A stretch of DNA of 13,332 bases from NCBI GenBank assembly GCA_045600905.1, contig JAZRYT010000096.1, forward strand, positions 1 to 13,332. The letters run 5' to 3'. Source of the DNA: F23-D06 sp045600905 (lineage in GTDB: Bacteria > Bacteroidota > Bacteroidia > Bacteroidales > WCHB1-69). A program made the position numbers and the translations under genes. The notes under the pieces are model-generated. The model was not told the DNA's origin. It ran no database searches and worked only from the letters and a program-made list of their open reading frames with translations. Positions 6,873 through 13,332 of the stretch are shown in pieces; position 1 is the stretch's first letter; each line of letters starts with the position of its first letter.

Positions 6873-7697
6873 TTACATTTCCGGCAACATAGCGCAAATC
6901 AGCTGAACCATTTTGGGACCGGCCGCTCCGGCTGCTGCCAAAACTTCCTCGTGTGAGGCTTCCACCACTTCCTCCACACCTCCCAAATCCGTGATTACGG
7001 ACAACGCGAAGATTTCCATTCCCCTGTGATGCGCGATAATGGCTTCCGGCACAGTGGACATTCCCACGGCATCCGCTCCTAAAATGTGATATGCGTGATA
7101 TTCGGCCGGCGTTTCATAACACGGCCCTGTAACGCCCATATAGACGCCCTCCTGCAAAGAAAGAGATTGCTCTGCAGCCTTTTCTTTGGCCAGATTTATC
7201 AATCGGTGTGAATACACTTCGCTCATATTGGGGAAACGAGGACCCAATTCATTGTCATTATGGCCAATTAACGGATTCGTTCCAAAAAAGTTGATATGGT
7301 CATTAATTATCATAATGTCACCCACCTTGAAAGAGGGATTCATCCCGCCTGCCGCATTGGAAAGGATAACGACTTTCACTCCTAACCCACAGAAAACCTG
7401 CTCAGGATAGGTGACGACATCCATTGTGTAGCCTTCATAAAAGTGGAATCTTCCATTCAGCACCACGACTTCCACGCCATTCAGCTTTCCGAAAATCAAT
7501 GTTCCCTTATGGCCTTCCACTGTGGAGACCGGAAAATTGGGAATATCCGTATAGGCAATCTCATCGATAATTTCCATTTCCTGCGTCAAACCGCCTAAGC
7601 CGGAGCCTAACACAATGGCCACACGGGGATTAATCGTTTTACGCTCGTTCAAATATGCGACCGTCGCATTAATTTTCATCTTCTGTTCTTCTGACAT
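6873..7697 (-). CDS. punA: Purine nucleoside phosphorylase, trimeric (PNP/MTAP) type
   Basis: The enzyme splits purine (deoxy)nucleosides with phosphate into base and (deoxy)ribose 1-phosphate, for cytoplasmic salvage. From the ATG at 7697 it has 274 residues with the full set of family motifs: phosphate loop GSGLGG (31-36), GHKG (62-65), GRFHFYEGY (82-90), SNAAGG (113-118), NDHINFFGTNPL (132-143), base-binding VTGPCYETPAE (189-199, Glu195) and GADAVGMSTVPE (207-218). The position matching human Asn243, which helps set 6-oxopurine preference, is Asp237 (VITD). It is last in the M23-phoH-lpxK-punA operon and overlaps the end of lpxK by 29 bases. A TTG at 7706 would add three residues and an ATG at 7679 would remove six; I chose 7697 because it is a normal ATG within an overlap typical of coupled genes. 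Confidence 0.95.
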   Translation of the reverse strand: MSEEQKMKINATVAYLNERKTINPRVAIVLGSGLGGLTQEMEIIDEIAYTDIPNFPVSTVEGHKGTLIFGKLNGVEVVVLNGRFHFYEGYTMDVVTYPEQVFCGLGVKVVILSNAAGGMNPSFKVGDIMIINDHINFFGTNPLIGHNDNELGPRFPNMSEVYSHRLINLAKEKAAEQSLSLQEGVYMGVTGPCYETPAEYHAYHILGADAVGMSTVPEAIIAHHRGMEIFALSVITDLGGVEEVVEASHEEVLAAAGAAGPKMVQLICAMLPEM

Positions 7698-8754
7698 AGT
7701 TTTCAATGATATTATTGAATGATAATTTTTCTTCTTCTGTTAAAAAATCCACCTGTATGGGCAGAATAAAAACGGGCAGCAAAGATACGGATTTCCTCAA
7801 ATCCGACGACTGTAACCTCATCCAGTCTTTTTCTGTAGTGATTAACACTCTCTTGGAATCACTTCCATGCGACAAATAATGCCGGATTTGATCCATCTCA
7901 AAGTTCGTATAGTTATGATGATCTGGGAAGTTCAAATGTCGAATCACCTTATAACGGGCTGAAAGATAGTCGTACATCGGCTGTGGACGAGCAATGCCTG
8001 TAAGCAGGATTACCTCGGAAGCCTCCAACAGTTCCTGTTCCGCAGCCTCCGTCACAGGCTCCGGCTGGCCATAGCTGTATTGGGTGAAAAACAGCGGTTG
8101 AGAATCCTTCAAACACAGTTTTTTCCTCCACCACTTTCGATCGACTTCCTCATTGCCCACATCCACTTTGGTGACTAAAACCATATCCGCAGCGGAAACG
8201 GCATCGGGGAATTCCCTCAAACGTCCGGCAGGCATTGGATAATCCTTGAAATATGGGCGATGGAATTCTGTCAATATCAGCCGTATGGTTGGCGAGAAGT
8301 TGAGGTGCTGGTAGGCATCGTCCATCACGATGACTTCCGTTTTTGGTGAATACTCCAAAAGATTGAGGACGCCTTCCTTTCTGTCACCATCCACGGCTAA
8401 CGGAAGTTGCGGGAATCTGTGATGTAACAGCAGCGGTTCATCGCCTATCAAGGCTGCAGAAAGTTTTTCAGGGGATGTCGTATTGGCAAGGATATAGCCT
8501 TTGGTTTTGCGTCCGTAGCCCCGGCTGAGCATTGCCACGTTCCATTTCTTAGAAAGCATCTCTACCAAATAGGTGGCGTGAGGGGTTTTACCCGTGCCTC
8601 CAACGGCTATGTTGCCCACGCACAAAACCGGGATAGGTGGTTGAAAGGATTTGAACACACCGCGCGCATACAGCCATCGTCGCAAACGGACGATGTTGCC
8701 GAAAACCCATCCGGCGGGCATCAGCCATCGGCGAATTTTAAAGGGTCTGCTCAT
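7669..8754 (-). CDS. lpxK: Tetraacyldisaccharide 4'-kinase (lipid A synthesis)
   Basis: LpxK phosphorylates the 4' position of the lipid A disaccharide at the cytoplasmic face of the inner membrane, one of the last steps before Kdo addition or acylation. The 361-residue product has a hydrophobic and basic N-terminal anchor region (about 1-30), the P-loop VGNIAVGGTGKTP (46-58), RGYGRKTKGY (78-87), GDEPLLL (104-110), DDAYQH (145-150, a variant of the common DDGxQH), AGRLREF (176-182), LTGIARPQP (251-259), FPDHHNYT (276-283) and TTEKDWMRL (306-314). Its start overlaps the end of phoH by 17 bases and its end overlaps punA, so translation is probably coupled. It supports an LPS-bearing Gram-negative host. 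Confidence 0.96.
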   Translation of the reverse strand: MSRPFKIRRWLMPAGWVFGNIVRLRRWLYARGVFKSFQPPIPVLCVGNIAVGGTGKTPHATYLVEMLSKKWNVAMLSRGYGRKTKGYILANTTSPEKLSAALIGDEPLLLHHRFPQLPLAVDGDRKEGVLNLLEYSPKTEVIVMDDAYQHLNFSPTIRLILTEFHRPYFKDYPMPAGRLREFPDAVSAADMVLVTKVDVGNEEVDRKWWRKKLCLKDSQPLFFTQYSYGQPEPVTEAAEQELLEASEVILLTGIARPQPMYDYLSARYKVIRHLNFPDHHNYTNFEMDQIRHYLSHGSDSKRVLITTEKDWMRLQSSDLRKSVSLLPVFILPIQVDFLTEEEKLSFNNIIENYVRRTEDEN

Positions 8755-9772
8755 TCGTCTCGGGGGATTTGTTCTCTAACTTCTCAGCGAGGCGTTTTTC
8801 TTTCCGTTCCTGGGCCAGTTCGGCCTGCTTGCTCTCGTAGGCCTCGTAACTCTTGATGATCTTCGTCACCAAATGATGGCGAACCACATCCTTCGTATCC
8901 ATATAGATAAAGTCAATGCCTGGAATTTTGCTTAAAATATGGTCTGCCTGAATGAGGCCGGACTGTTGGTTTTTGGGAAGATCTATTTGCGTGATATCGC
9001 CGGTAATGAAGAACTTGGCATTTTTGCCCATACGGGTCAGGAACATCTTCAGTTGGGCGGTGGTTGCATTTTGCGCCTCGTCCAAAATGACGAAGGCGTT
9101 ATCCAGCGTACGTCCGCGCATAAAGGCCAACGGGGCGATTTCAATCACCTTGTCTTCCATATAGGACATCAGCTTCTGCATCGGCATCATATCCCACAAG
9201 GCATCATACAGCGGTTGCAAATACGGGTCAAGCTTGTCGCGCAAATCACCGGGAAGGAAGCCCAAGTTCTCGCCTGCCTCCACCGCCGGACGGGTTAGGA
9301 TGATGCGCTTGATCTGTTTGTTTTTCAAGGCTCTTACCGCCAGTGCGACGGCCGTGTAGGTTTTGCCCGTCCCGGCAGGGCCGACTACAAACACCATATC
9401 GTTTTTTTCCGCACTCTCCACCAATCGTTTCTGATTCGGGGTAATTGCCTTGATGGCCTTGCCTTCGCGGCCGTGAACAATCACATTGGCGTCACCTCCG
9501 TCCAAACGATAGAAGCTGTCATCTTCCATCGCCGTGATGTTCAGGATATCCGTTTCCGTCAATTTGCCGTACTCCTCCAAATGACTTTCCAAAAGATGGA
9601 TTCTGTTTTCAAAAGTCTCTATCTCCCCATCTTCCCCGGAGACTTTGATTTCATTACCTCTGGCAATGATTTTCAATTTCGGGAAAATATGGGTCAGTAA
9701 ATCAATATTAGAATTCTGTTTGCCATATAGTCCGACGACTACGGCAGGTTCTATCGTGATGATTTTTTCCAT
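8738..9772 (-). CDS. phoH: PhoH-family ATPase (YbeZ-like)
   Basis: A cytoplasmic P-loop ATPase of 344 residues, probably RNA-linked; the E. coli homologue YbeZ works with the rRNA-processing factor YbeY. An N-terminal region of about 110 residues (KH-like in this family) precedes the ATPase core. The core shows Walker A GPAGTGKT (131-138), RPAVEAGENLGFLPGD (161-176), DPYLQPLYD (182-190), Walker B VILDEAQN (228-235) and the sensor-like ITGDITQIDLP (256-266). The last 35 residues are a charged, Lys/Glu-rich helix-prone tail. The start lies two bases after the stop of the M23 gene, and the end overlaps lpxK. No ybeY is in the window. The exact role in this organism is not shown by the sequence. 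Confidence 0.95.
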   Translation of the reverse strand: MEKIITIEPAVVVGLYGKQNSNIDLLTHIFPKLKIIARGNEIKVSGEDGEIETFENRIHLLESHLEEYGKLTETDILNITAMEDDSFYRLDGGDANVIVHGREGKAIKAITPNQKRLVESAEKNDMVFVVGPAGTGKTYTAVALAVRALKNKQIKRIILTRPAVEAGENLGFLPGDLRDKLDPYLQPLYDALWDMMPMQKLMSYMEDKVIEIAPLAFMRGRTLDNAFVILDEAQNATTAQLKMFLTRMGKNAKFFITGDITQIDLPKNQQSGLIQADHILSKIPGIDFIYMDTKDVVRHHLVTKIIKSYEAYESKQAELAQERKEKRLAEKLENKSPETNEQTL

Positions 9773-9774
9773 TT

Positions 9775-10686
9775 TTATTCAATAACAAGATAATCCAACG
9801 GATTGATAGGGAAACCGTTATACCACAATTCAAAATGGAGGTGTCTTGACTTCCCTTCCATTGATCCCGTGTTGCCAACCATGGCGATAGGTTCGCCCGA
9901 AGTTACGCGCGCGCCCGTCTTTTTCAACAGTGAGGCATTGCGTTTATACACAGAAATTAGATTTCCGGGATGCTGTACGATAATCACATAACCATCGGTG
10001 GCACTGTAATTGGAAGCTATCACGACACCATCGGCGATACAGGTCACGACGGTGTTCTGCACGGATGCGATGTCAATGCCGTAGTGGTTTTTGGAAGCAT
10101 CAAAAGCACGCGTCACAGAGCCCATTGCCGGCGGGTAAATGGAGATATTGGAGATTTTGGCCTGGTCAATGCTGGGCATATTGCCGCTGCTGTTGTCTTC
10201 GCTGACTCTGCCCAAAATCATTTCAGCTTCCTCCATCAGTTCTTCAGATTCCGCCATCCGCTTTTTGTCCCTAATAGACATGTGGACGTTCGGCGTAGCT
10301 TCGGCATCCTCGTCCATTTCCTCACTCACCGGGACCTCTTCCTTAAGCATCGTAATATAATTGTCTATGAACTTTTGATTATACTCGATCACTTTTTCCA
10401 AGGAATCCACTCTGGCGGCCGTTTGTTTGTACAGTTTATAATCTTTCTGCGTCGTATAACCCGGTATATAGACGCGCAATGGTGTGAAGGCAATCAGCAA
10501 GGTGGTCAGGATAATCACAATGAAGGCGGCAATCACCGCGACCACTACCATTTTTTGGATGGTAATCCTGCGAATGACAAAATTCTGCTCGTGGGTGTCT
10601 TCATTAGAAAACACCAGACGATAGCGGGTTTTCCACTCGCTTTTGATGGTATTCCAAATGTTTTTTAACTTGTCTAATTTGCCCAT
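9775..10686 (-). CDS. Membrane-anchored M23 (LytM-type) metallopeptidase
   Basis: A 303-residue envelope protein. A basic cytoplasmic segment (1-44) leads to one transmembrane helix (about 46-68), then a periplasmic charged, coiled-coil-prone stretch (about 80-160) and an M23 domain (about 185-300). The zinc-site residues are all present: HYGID (His201, Asp205), HLHFELW (His282 and His284), plus His239 in VQHPGN. So an active peptidoglycan endopeptidase is possible, unlike the degenerate EnvC/NlpD activators. The open frame extends upstream to 10968, but that would run through the divergent deaminase gene. The ATG at 10686 is the sensible start and leaves a 93-base divergent promoter region. 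First gene of the M23-phoH-lpxK-punA operon. The substrate cross-link and physiological role, such as cell shape or division, are not determined. Confidence 0.92.
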   Translation of the reverse strand: MGKLDKLKNIWNTIKSEWKTRYRLVFSNEDTHEQNFVIRRITIQKMVVVAVIAAFIVIILTTLLIAFTPLRVYIPGYTTQKDYKLYKQTAARVDSLEKVIEYNQKFIDNYITMLKEEVPVSEEMDEDAEATPNVHMSIRDKKRMAESEELMEEAEMILGRVSEDNSSGNMPSIDQAKISNISIYPPAMGSVTRAFDASKNHYGIDIASVQNTVVTCIADGVVIASNYSATDGYVIIVQHPGNLISVYKRNASLLKKTGARVTSGEPIAMVGNTGSMEGKSRHLHFELWYNGFPINPLDYLVIE

Positions 10687-10688
10687 AC

Positions 10689-10707
10689 AGCCTTTTTCAA
10701 AAAGGCT
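10689..10707. repeat. Small inverted repeat just upstream of the M23 start codon
   Basis: AGCCTTTT (10689-10696) and AAAAGGCT (10700-10707) form an 8-bp stem with a three-base loop. It lies between the predicted -7 box and the ATG of the M23 gene, so it would fall at the very 5' end of that mRNA. Confidence 0.55.
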
Positions 10708-10716
10708 GCAAACGTA
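10703..10716 (-). promoter_or_regulatory. Putative M23-phoH-lpxK-punA operon promoter -7 box
   Basis: The minus strand reads TACGTTTGCAGCCT, matching TAnnTTTG. A weak TGTG (10737-10740) lies 20 bases upstream as a possible -33 element. It shares TACGTTTGCAGCC with the region before metF. Confidence 0.55.
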
Positions 10717-10724
10717 ATAAAAAA

Positions 10725-10757
10725 TTTGAATATTAGCACATTTATTTTGTACTTTTG
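10725..10757 (+). promoter_or_regulatory. Promoter of the deaminase / radical SAM pair
   Basis: TTTG (10725-10728), a 21-base gap and TACTTTTG (10750-10757) give a complete Bacteroidota promoter, followed by CCGCCC. The -7 box ends 22 bases before the deaminase ATG. It shares the short intergenic space with the divergent M23 operon promoter. Confidence 0.75.
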
Positions 10758-10779
10758 CCGCCCTCAAAACGAATTCATT

Positions 10780-11271
10780 ATGGAAGAGACCAAACACGTG
10801 CGTCCAAGTTGGGACGAATATTTTATGGAGATTGCCGACACCGTCAGCAAAAGAGCCACTTGCGACAGAGGTCGCAGCGGCTGCGTCATTGTAAGAGACC
10901 GACAGATTCTTGTCACGGGCTACGTAGGCTCGCCTAAGGGATTGCCGCATTGCGACGAGGTGGGCCATCAGTTAAAGCAGACGGTGCACGAAGACGGCAG
11001 TATCACACAGCATTGCGTCCGCACGGTACACGCCGGTCAGAACGCCATCTGCCAGGCCGCCAAATTGGGCATCTCCTTAGACGGTGCCACACTCTATTGT
11101 CGGATGACGCCCTGCCGCGTATGCGCAATGCTCATCATCAACTGCGGTATCAAGCGCGTCGTGTGTGCCAACAAGTACCACGCCGGTGCCGAATCCGAAG
11201 AGATGTTCGCCCAAGCCGGGGTAGAATTGGAATTTTTTTCTGAAGAAGTTGTCAAATATAAAAACCAATAA
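10780..11271 (+). CDS. dCMP deaminase family protein with altered active site (HAG for HAE)
   Basis: A 163-residue cytidine/deoxycytidylate deaminase-fold protein of the ComEB/dCMP deaminase group, whose members turn dCMP into dUMP. The zinc ligands are in place: His84 in TVHAGQNAI (82-90), and Cys112 and Cys115 in TPCRVC (110-115). An extra Cys/His-rich stretch, GLPHCDEVGH (54-63), resembles the second metal site of dCMP deaminases. The striking change is Gly86 (codon GGT, 11035-11037) where the family has the catalytic Glu of H-A-E; without it normal proton transfer should fail. The frame can be extended upstream to a TTG at 10726, but that would overlap the promoter; the ATG at 10780 fits the WDEYF N-terminus. 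The radical SAM gene follows after six bases. It may be an inactive paralogue, a regulator or a variant enzyme. Confidence 0.85.
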   Translation: MEETKHVRPSWDEYFMEIADTVSKRATCDRGRSGCVIVRDRQILVTGYVGSPKGLPHCDEVGHQLKQTVHEDGSITQHCVRTVHAGQNAICQAAKLGISLDGATLYCRMTPCRVCAMLIINCGIKRVVCANKYHAGAESEEMFAQAGVELEFFSEEVVKYKNQ

Positions 11272-11277
11272 ACCCGT

Positions 11278-12054
11278 ATGTCCACTTTTCTTTGGGAATC
11301 CATCGCCTTCGGACCCATTCACAGCCGCCGCCTCGGAAATTCCTTAGGGGTAAACCTACTGCCTACCGATGTGAAGATATGCTCCTTCAACTGCCTATAT
11401 TGCGAATGCGGCTGGACCTTGGAAAAAAGCCTCACCGCCCGCGAATATTATCCCGTGGAAACTGTCTTGCAGGCTATTGAAAACAAGTTGAAAACGAGTT
11501 TGGAGAACCATACGCCCGTTGACAGCATCACCTTCTCGGGAAATGGAGAACCCACGTTGCATCCGCACTTCGATGAAGTAATCAACGGGCTTATCCCCTT
11601 GCGCGACAAATATTACCCCAACGCGGTCATCAGCTGTCTCTCCAATGCCACGCAGCTGATGCGCCCGGAAGTGTGCGCCGCCCTCAAACGCATTGAAAAT
11701 CCCCTTCTCAAATTGGATGCCGGCACCCAAGAACTTTTAGACACCATCAACGAGCCCACCATCCCGGTCAATCTCCAAGAGGTCGTCTCACTATTAAAAT
11801 CTTTCCATGGCGAGCTCATCATTCAGTCCATGTTTTTAAGTGGAGAAAAAGATGGTAAAACTTTTGATAACAGCCAAGAACCAGATTTGTCCCATTGGCT
11901 TGACCTTATTGAAGACATTCATCCCAAGAAGGTGATGATTTACTCTTTGGACAGAGAGACACCCGCCCAAAAACTCCACAAATTCGACAAGGAGAAATTG
12001 GAATCCATTGCCGACAAAGTTCGTGCAAAAGGCATTGTCACAGAGACATACTAA
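11278..12054 (+). CDS. Radical SAM protein of unknown function
   Basis: A 258-residue cytoplasmic radical SAM enzyme. The cluster motif C-x3-C-x2-C is at Cys35, Cys39 and Cys42 (CSFNCLYCEC), preceded by GPIHSRRLGNSLGVNLLP (12-29), a signature of the COG0731-like Fe-S oxidoreductase group. The SAM-binding GNGEPT (88-93) follows, then LSNAT (121-125) and LKLDAG (144-149). No extra C-terminal cluster domain (SPASM) is present; the protein ends shortly after the barrel. The ATG lies six bases after the deaminase stop, so the two are probably cotranscribed from the promoter at 10725. The substrate is unknown; I recognise no specific subfamily such as queuosine, wybutosine or molybdopterin synthesis with confidence. 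Confidence 0.88.
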   Translation: MSTFLWESIAFGPIHSRRLGNSLGVNLLPTDVKICSFNCLYCECGWTLEKSLTAREYYPVETVLQAIENKLKTSLENHTPVDSITFSGNGEPTLHPHFDEVINGLIPLRDKYYPNAVISCLSNATQLMRPEVCAALKRIENPLLKLDAGTQELLDTINEPTIPVNLQEVVSLLKSFHGELIIQSMFLSGEKDGKTFDNSQEPDLSHWLDLIEDIHPKKVMIYSLDRETPAQKLHKFDKEKLESIADKVRAKGIVTETY

Positions 12055-12508
12055 ATTCTTTTCAATCATCTTTGTCTTTTTCATTTTTTTCTATCTCTCC
12101 TCAAAAAAAAAAGGGGACTATATACAACTTGACCTGTTCATATAAAAATATCACGGTGCAGCCGTACCTTGAGCAACCCCAGCCTTTAGTTGAATCTATG
12201 TAACCCCAGATAAGCCCGGAATGCAATGTGGGGCGCAATCTGTGGGTGGAGGAGGGTGTTGTGCGGCTGTTATATGGAAGCAAATCTGGGAAAATCAAAA
12301 GCAAATTGAGCGCCTGGCGGCGCATTGTGGGTGGGCAGCAAGTTAGGGCAAAAAGCGCGACGGCACAGCGTTGGGAAGGGCGTGGCGGTGCCGGGCCGCC
12401 CAAATCATGATAAAATCAAAATAAATCGGGTCAACAAGTATATAATTGCCTTTTTTTTGCTTTGTTTTTTATGAAACAGGAACACTCTAAGAATGAATTT
12501 TGTGATCC
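12055..12508. other. 454-base gene-free interval with a GC-rich, hairpin-rich core
   Basis: The outer parts (12055-12120 and 12405-12508) are AT-rich with homopolymer runs. The core (about 12150-12405) is GC-rich. It contains two copies of AACCCCAG (12175-12182, 12202-12209), two of TGTGGGTGG (12241-12249, 12326-12334), and short perfect hairpins: GCGCC/GGCGC (12310-12323), GGCGG/CCGCC (12384-12400) and the alternative CGGCAC/GTGCCG (12361-12393). Open frames of 60 and 100 residues cross it on opposite strands, but their Pro/Arg/Cys-rich translations look like translated non-coding DNA. I see no tRNA, known riboswitch or clear terminator. It may be a dispersed intergenic repeat or a structured RNA. 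Confidence 0.5.
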
Positions 12509-13332
12509 TTATTTCTCAATCCTTATTTTCGGGCTGTCGCTGTGGGTGGTGAATTCGGGGGCGAGCATACTCTCAAGGGTGGCTGTGCCGCTGCGGAACA
12601 CGCCTGCCTGCGTGACCTTGAGCTTGTATTCGAGCACGTGCGTGCCTCTGTCCAAATGTGTGATGTAGAATTCCGTGGTGTTGTCGCGCGGACTTTCGTA
12701 CCAGCGAAGATCGCCATTGCCGTTCCATTGCGAGGTCTGCACTACAGGTTCCAGCGCGCAGGCGCGCATATCGCTGAGGTTGACATAGTCTAAGTTCCGC
12801 GCGTTTTGAATGACGAAGCGCACGGTGAGGATTTCGCCCACGTGCAACGTGTCGCCCGTTGTGATAGTTTCCCACTCGCCTTTCGTGCCCTGGAAATTGC
12901 GACGGTGCAGGGTTCTTTGGAGGCTTAGCTCGTCACTGCCAAAGGCTCGCACACTGTCTAAGGCTTGCTCATACTGCAACCTTACGCTGCCATAAACGGC
13001 GTCTCCGCTATGATTCTCAATCCGGACGGCATTGTTCCCATTGTCAGGCAACGCGTATGTGCCGCACAGCAGCGTGTCCGGATGGCGGATGAGGGTATCA
13101 CCCACACGGACGAGGATGTCTTTCACTGACTTGTTGGATGCCGTTTCCTCGTTCTTTCCCTGCAGGGCTATGGCATAGCATACCGCTGTGGAAGTGGCGT
13201 TGCAATCCCATTGATTGGTGGTGCGCTGTGCCAAAAGCCATTGCGTGATGCCGGCGAGGGTCTGTTCTTTGATGGCGCGTTGGGTGGCGGTGGTGTCGGG
13301 CAGTGCCTCTTCGAAGAGTTCCATCAGGAGGG
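12509..13332 (-). CDS. Alpha-2-macroglobulin family protein, C-terminal part (5' end outside window)
   Basis: The frame stays open to the right edge (two Leu codons precede the Met at 13324), so this is the end of a larger gene. The visible part, about 273 residues, matches the C-terminus of large bacteroidetal alpha-2-macroglobulins, envelope proteins thought to trap or guard against proteases. It begins in the helical domain (ITQWLLAQRTTNQWDCNATS), continues through a beta-rich segment (VYGSVRLQYEQALDSV, LHVGEILTVRFVI) and ends in the receptor-binding-like domain (LDRGTHVLEYKLKVTQAGVF, LESMLAPEFTTHSDSPKIRI). The thioester region, if any, and the signal peptide are outside the window. In many bacteria this gene is paired with pbpC, which would also lie to the right. 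Its GC content looks higher than that of the left half of the window. Confidence 0.87.
   Translation of the reverse strand, partial: LLMELFEEALPDTTATQRAIKEQTLAGITQWLLAQRTTNQWDCNATSTAVCYAIALQGKNEETASNKSVKDILVRVGDTLIRHPDTLLCGTYALPDNGNNAVRIENHSGDAVYGSVRLQYEQALDSVRAFGSDELSLQRTLHRRNFQGTKGEWETITTGDTLHVGEILTVRFVIQNARNLDYVNLSDMRACALEPVVQTSQWNGNGDLRWYESPRDNTTEFYITHLDRGTHVLEYKLKVTQAGVFRSGTATLESMLAPEFTTHSDSPKIRIEK

Noticed and set aside
7698..7706. TTG start for the purine nucleoside phosphorylase
   Set aside because: A normal ATG lies three codons downstream and no ribosome-binding site favours the TTG.
10726..10779. An 18-residue upstream extension of the deaminase from a TTG
   Set aside because: It would translate through the -7 box. 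Homologous proteins, as I recall them, begin close to the WDEYF segment.
10687..10968. N-terminal extension of the M23 peptidase by 94 residues
   Set aside because: It would overlap the divergent deaminase gene and both promoters, and the extension has no signal or domain. The ATG at 10686 gives a normal membrane-anchored M23 protein.
12101..12410. Open frames of 100 (minus) and 60 (plus) codons in the GC-rich block
   Set aside because: The translations are Pro/Arg/Cys/Ser-rich with no domain, they overlap each other, and they follow base composition rather than codon use.
1..13332. CRISPR arrays, transposases, prophage or toxin-antitoxin genes
   Set aside because: No regularly spaced direct repeats, integrase or transposase motifs or small paired genes of that kind were seen on either strand.

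Overview
The window looks like a chromosomal, mostly housekeeping stretch from a member of the Bacteroidota, probably an uncultured Bacteroidales relative. The evidence is the promoter grammar (TAnnTTTG -7 boxes, with TTTG about 20 bases upstream where it can be found), starts without clear Shine-Dalgarno sites, a tuf-tRNA-Trp junction, an M23-phoH-lpxK-punA operon, and the end of a bacteroidetal alpha-2-macroglobulin gene. LpxK means a Gram-negative cell with lipid A.

Layout. 1-580 (+): the 3' end of tuf, a hairpin, tRNA-Trp(CCA) and a strong terminator. 638-4570 (-): three genes, rpsO, pnp and metF, each followed by its own hairpin terminator. 4535-6832 (+): a promoter and a tight three-gene cassette holding a GT2 glycosyltransferase, a membrane protein of the steroid 5-alpha-reductase family and a small lipoprotein that resembles a Rieske domain without its usual ligands. 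6873-10720 (-): an M23 peptidase, PhoH ATPase, LpxK and purine nucleoside phosphorylase, overlapping or nearly touching. 10725-12054 (+): a dCMP-deaminase-family gene and a radical SAM gene, divergent from the M23 operon. 12055-12508: a partly GC-rich, hairpin-rich gap without a convincing gene. 12509-13332 (-): the C-terminal part of an alpha-2-macroglobulin-like protein that runs off the window.

Most of the content is translation, RNA turnover, folate, nucleotide salvage and envelope biogenesis. I see no CRISPR array, prophage, transposase or clear defence system, and no convincing new multi-gene system. The points most worth a second look are: the deaminase with Gly in place of the catalytic Glu (HAG for HAE) paired with an uncharacterised radical SAM protein; the SRD5A-like reductase that keeps both catalytic residues and sits beside a ligand-poor Rieske-like lipoprotein; an Asp at the base-specificity position of the purine nucleoside phosphorylase; a MetF that resembles the compact clostridial type; a repetitive Arg/Asn/Asp tail on PNPase; a shared promoter-start motif; and the GC-rich intergenic block.
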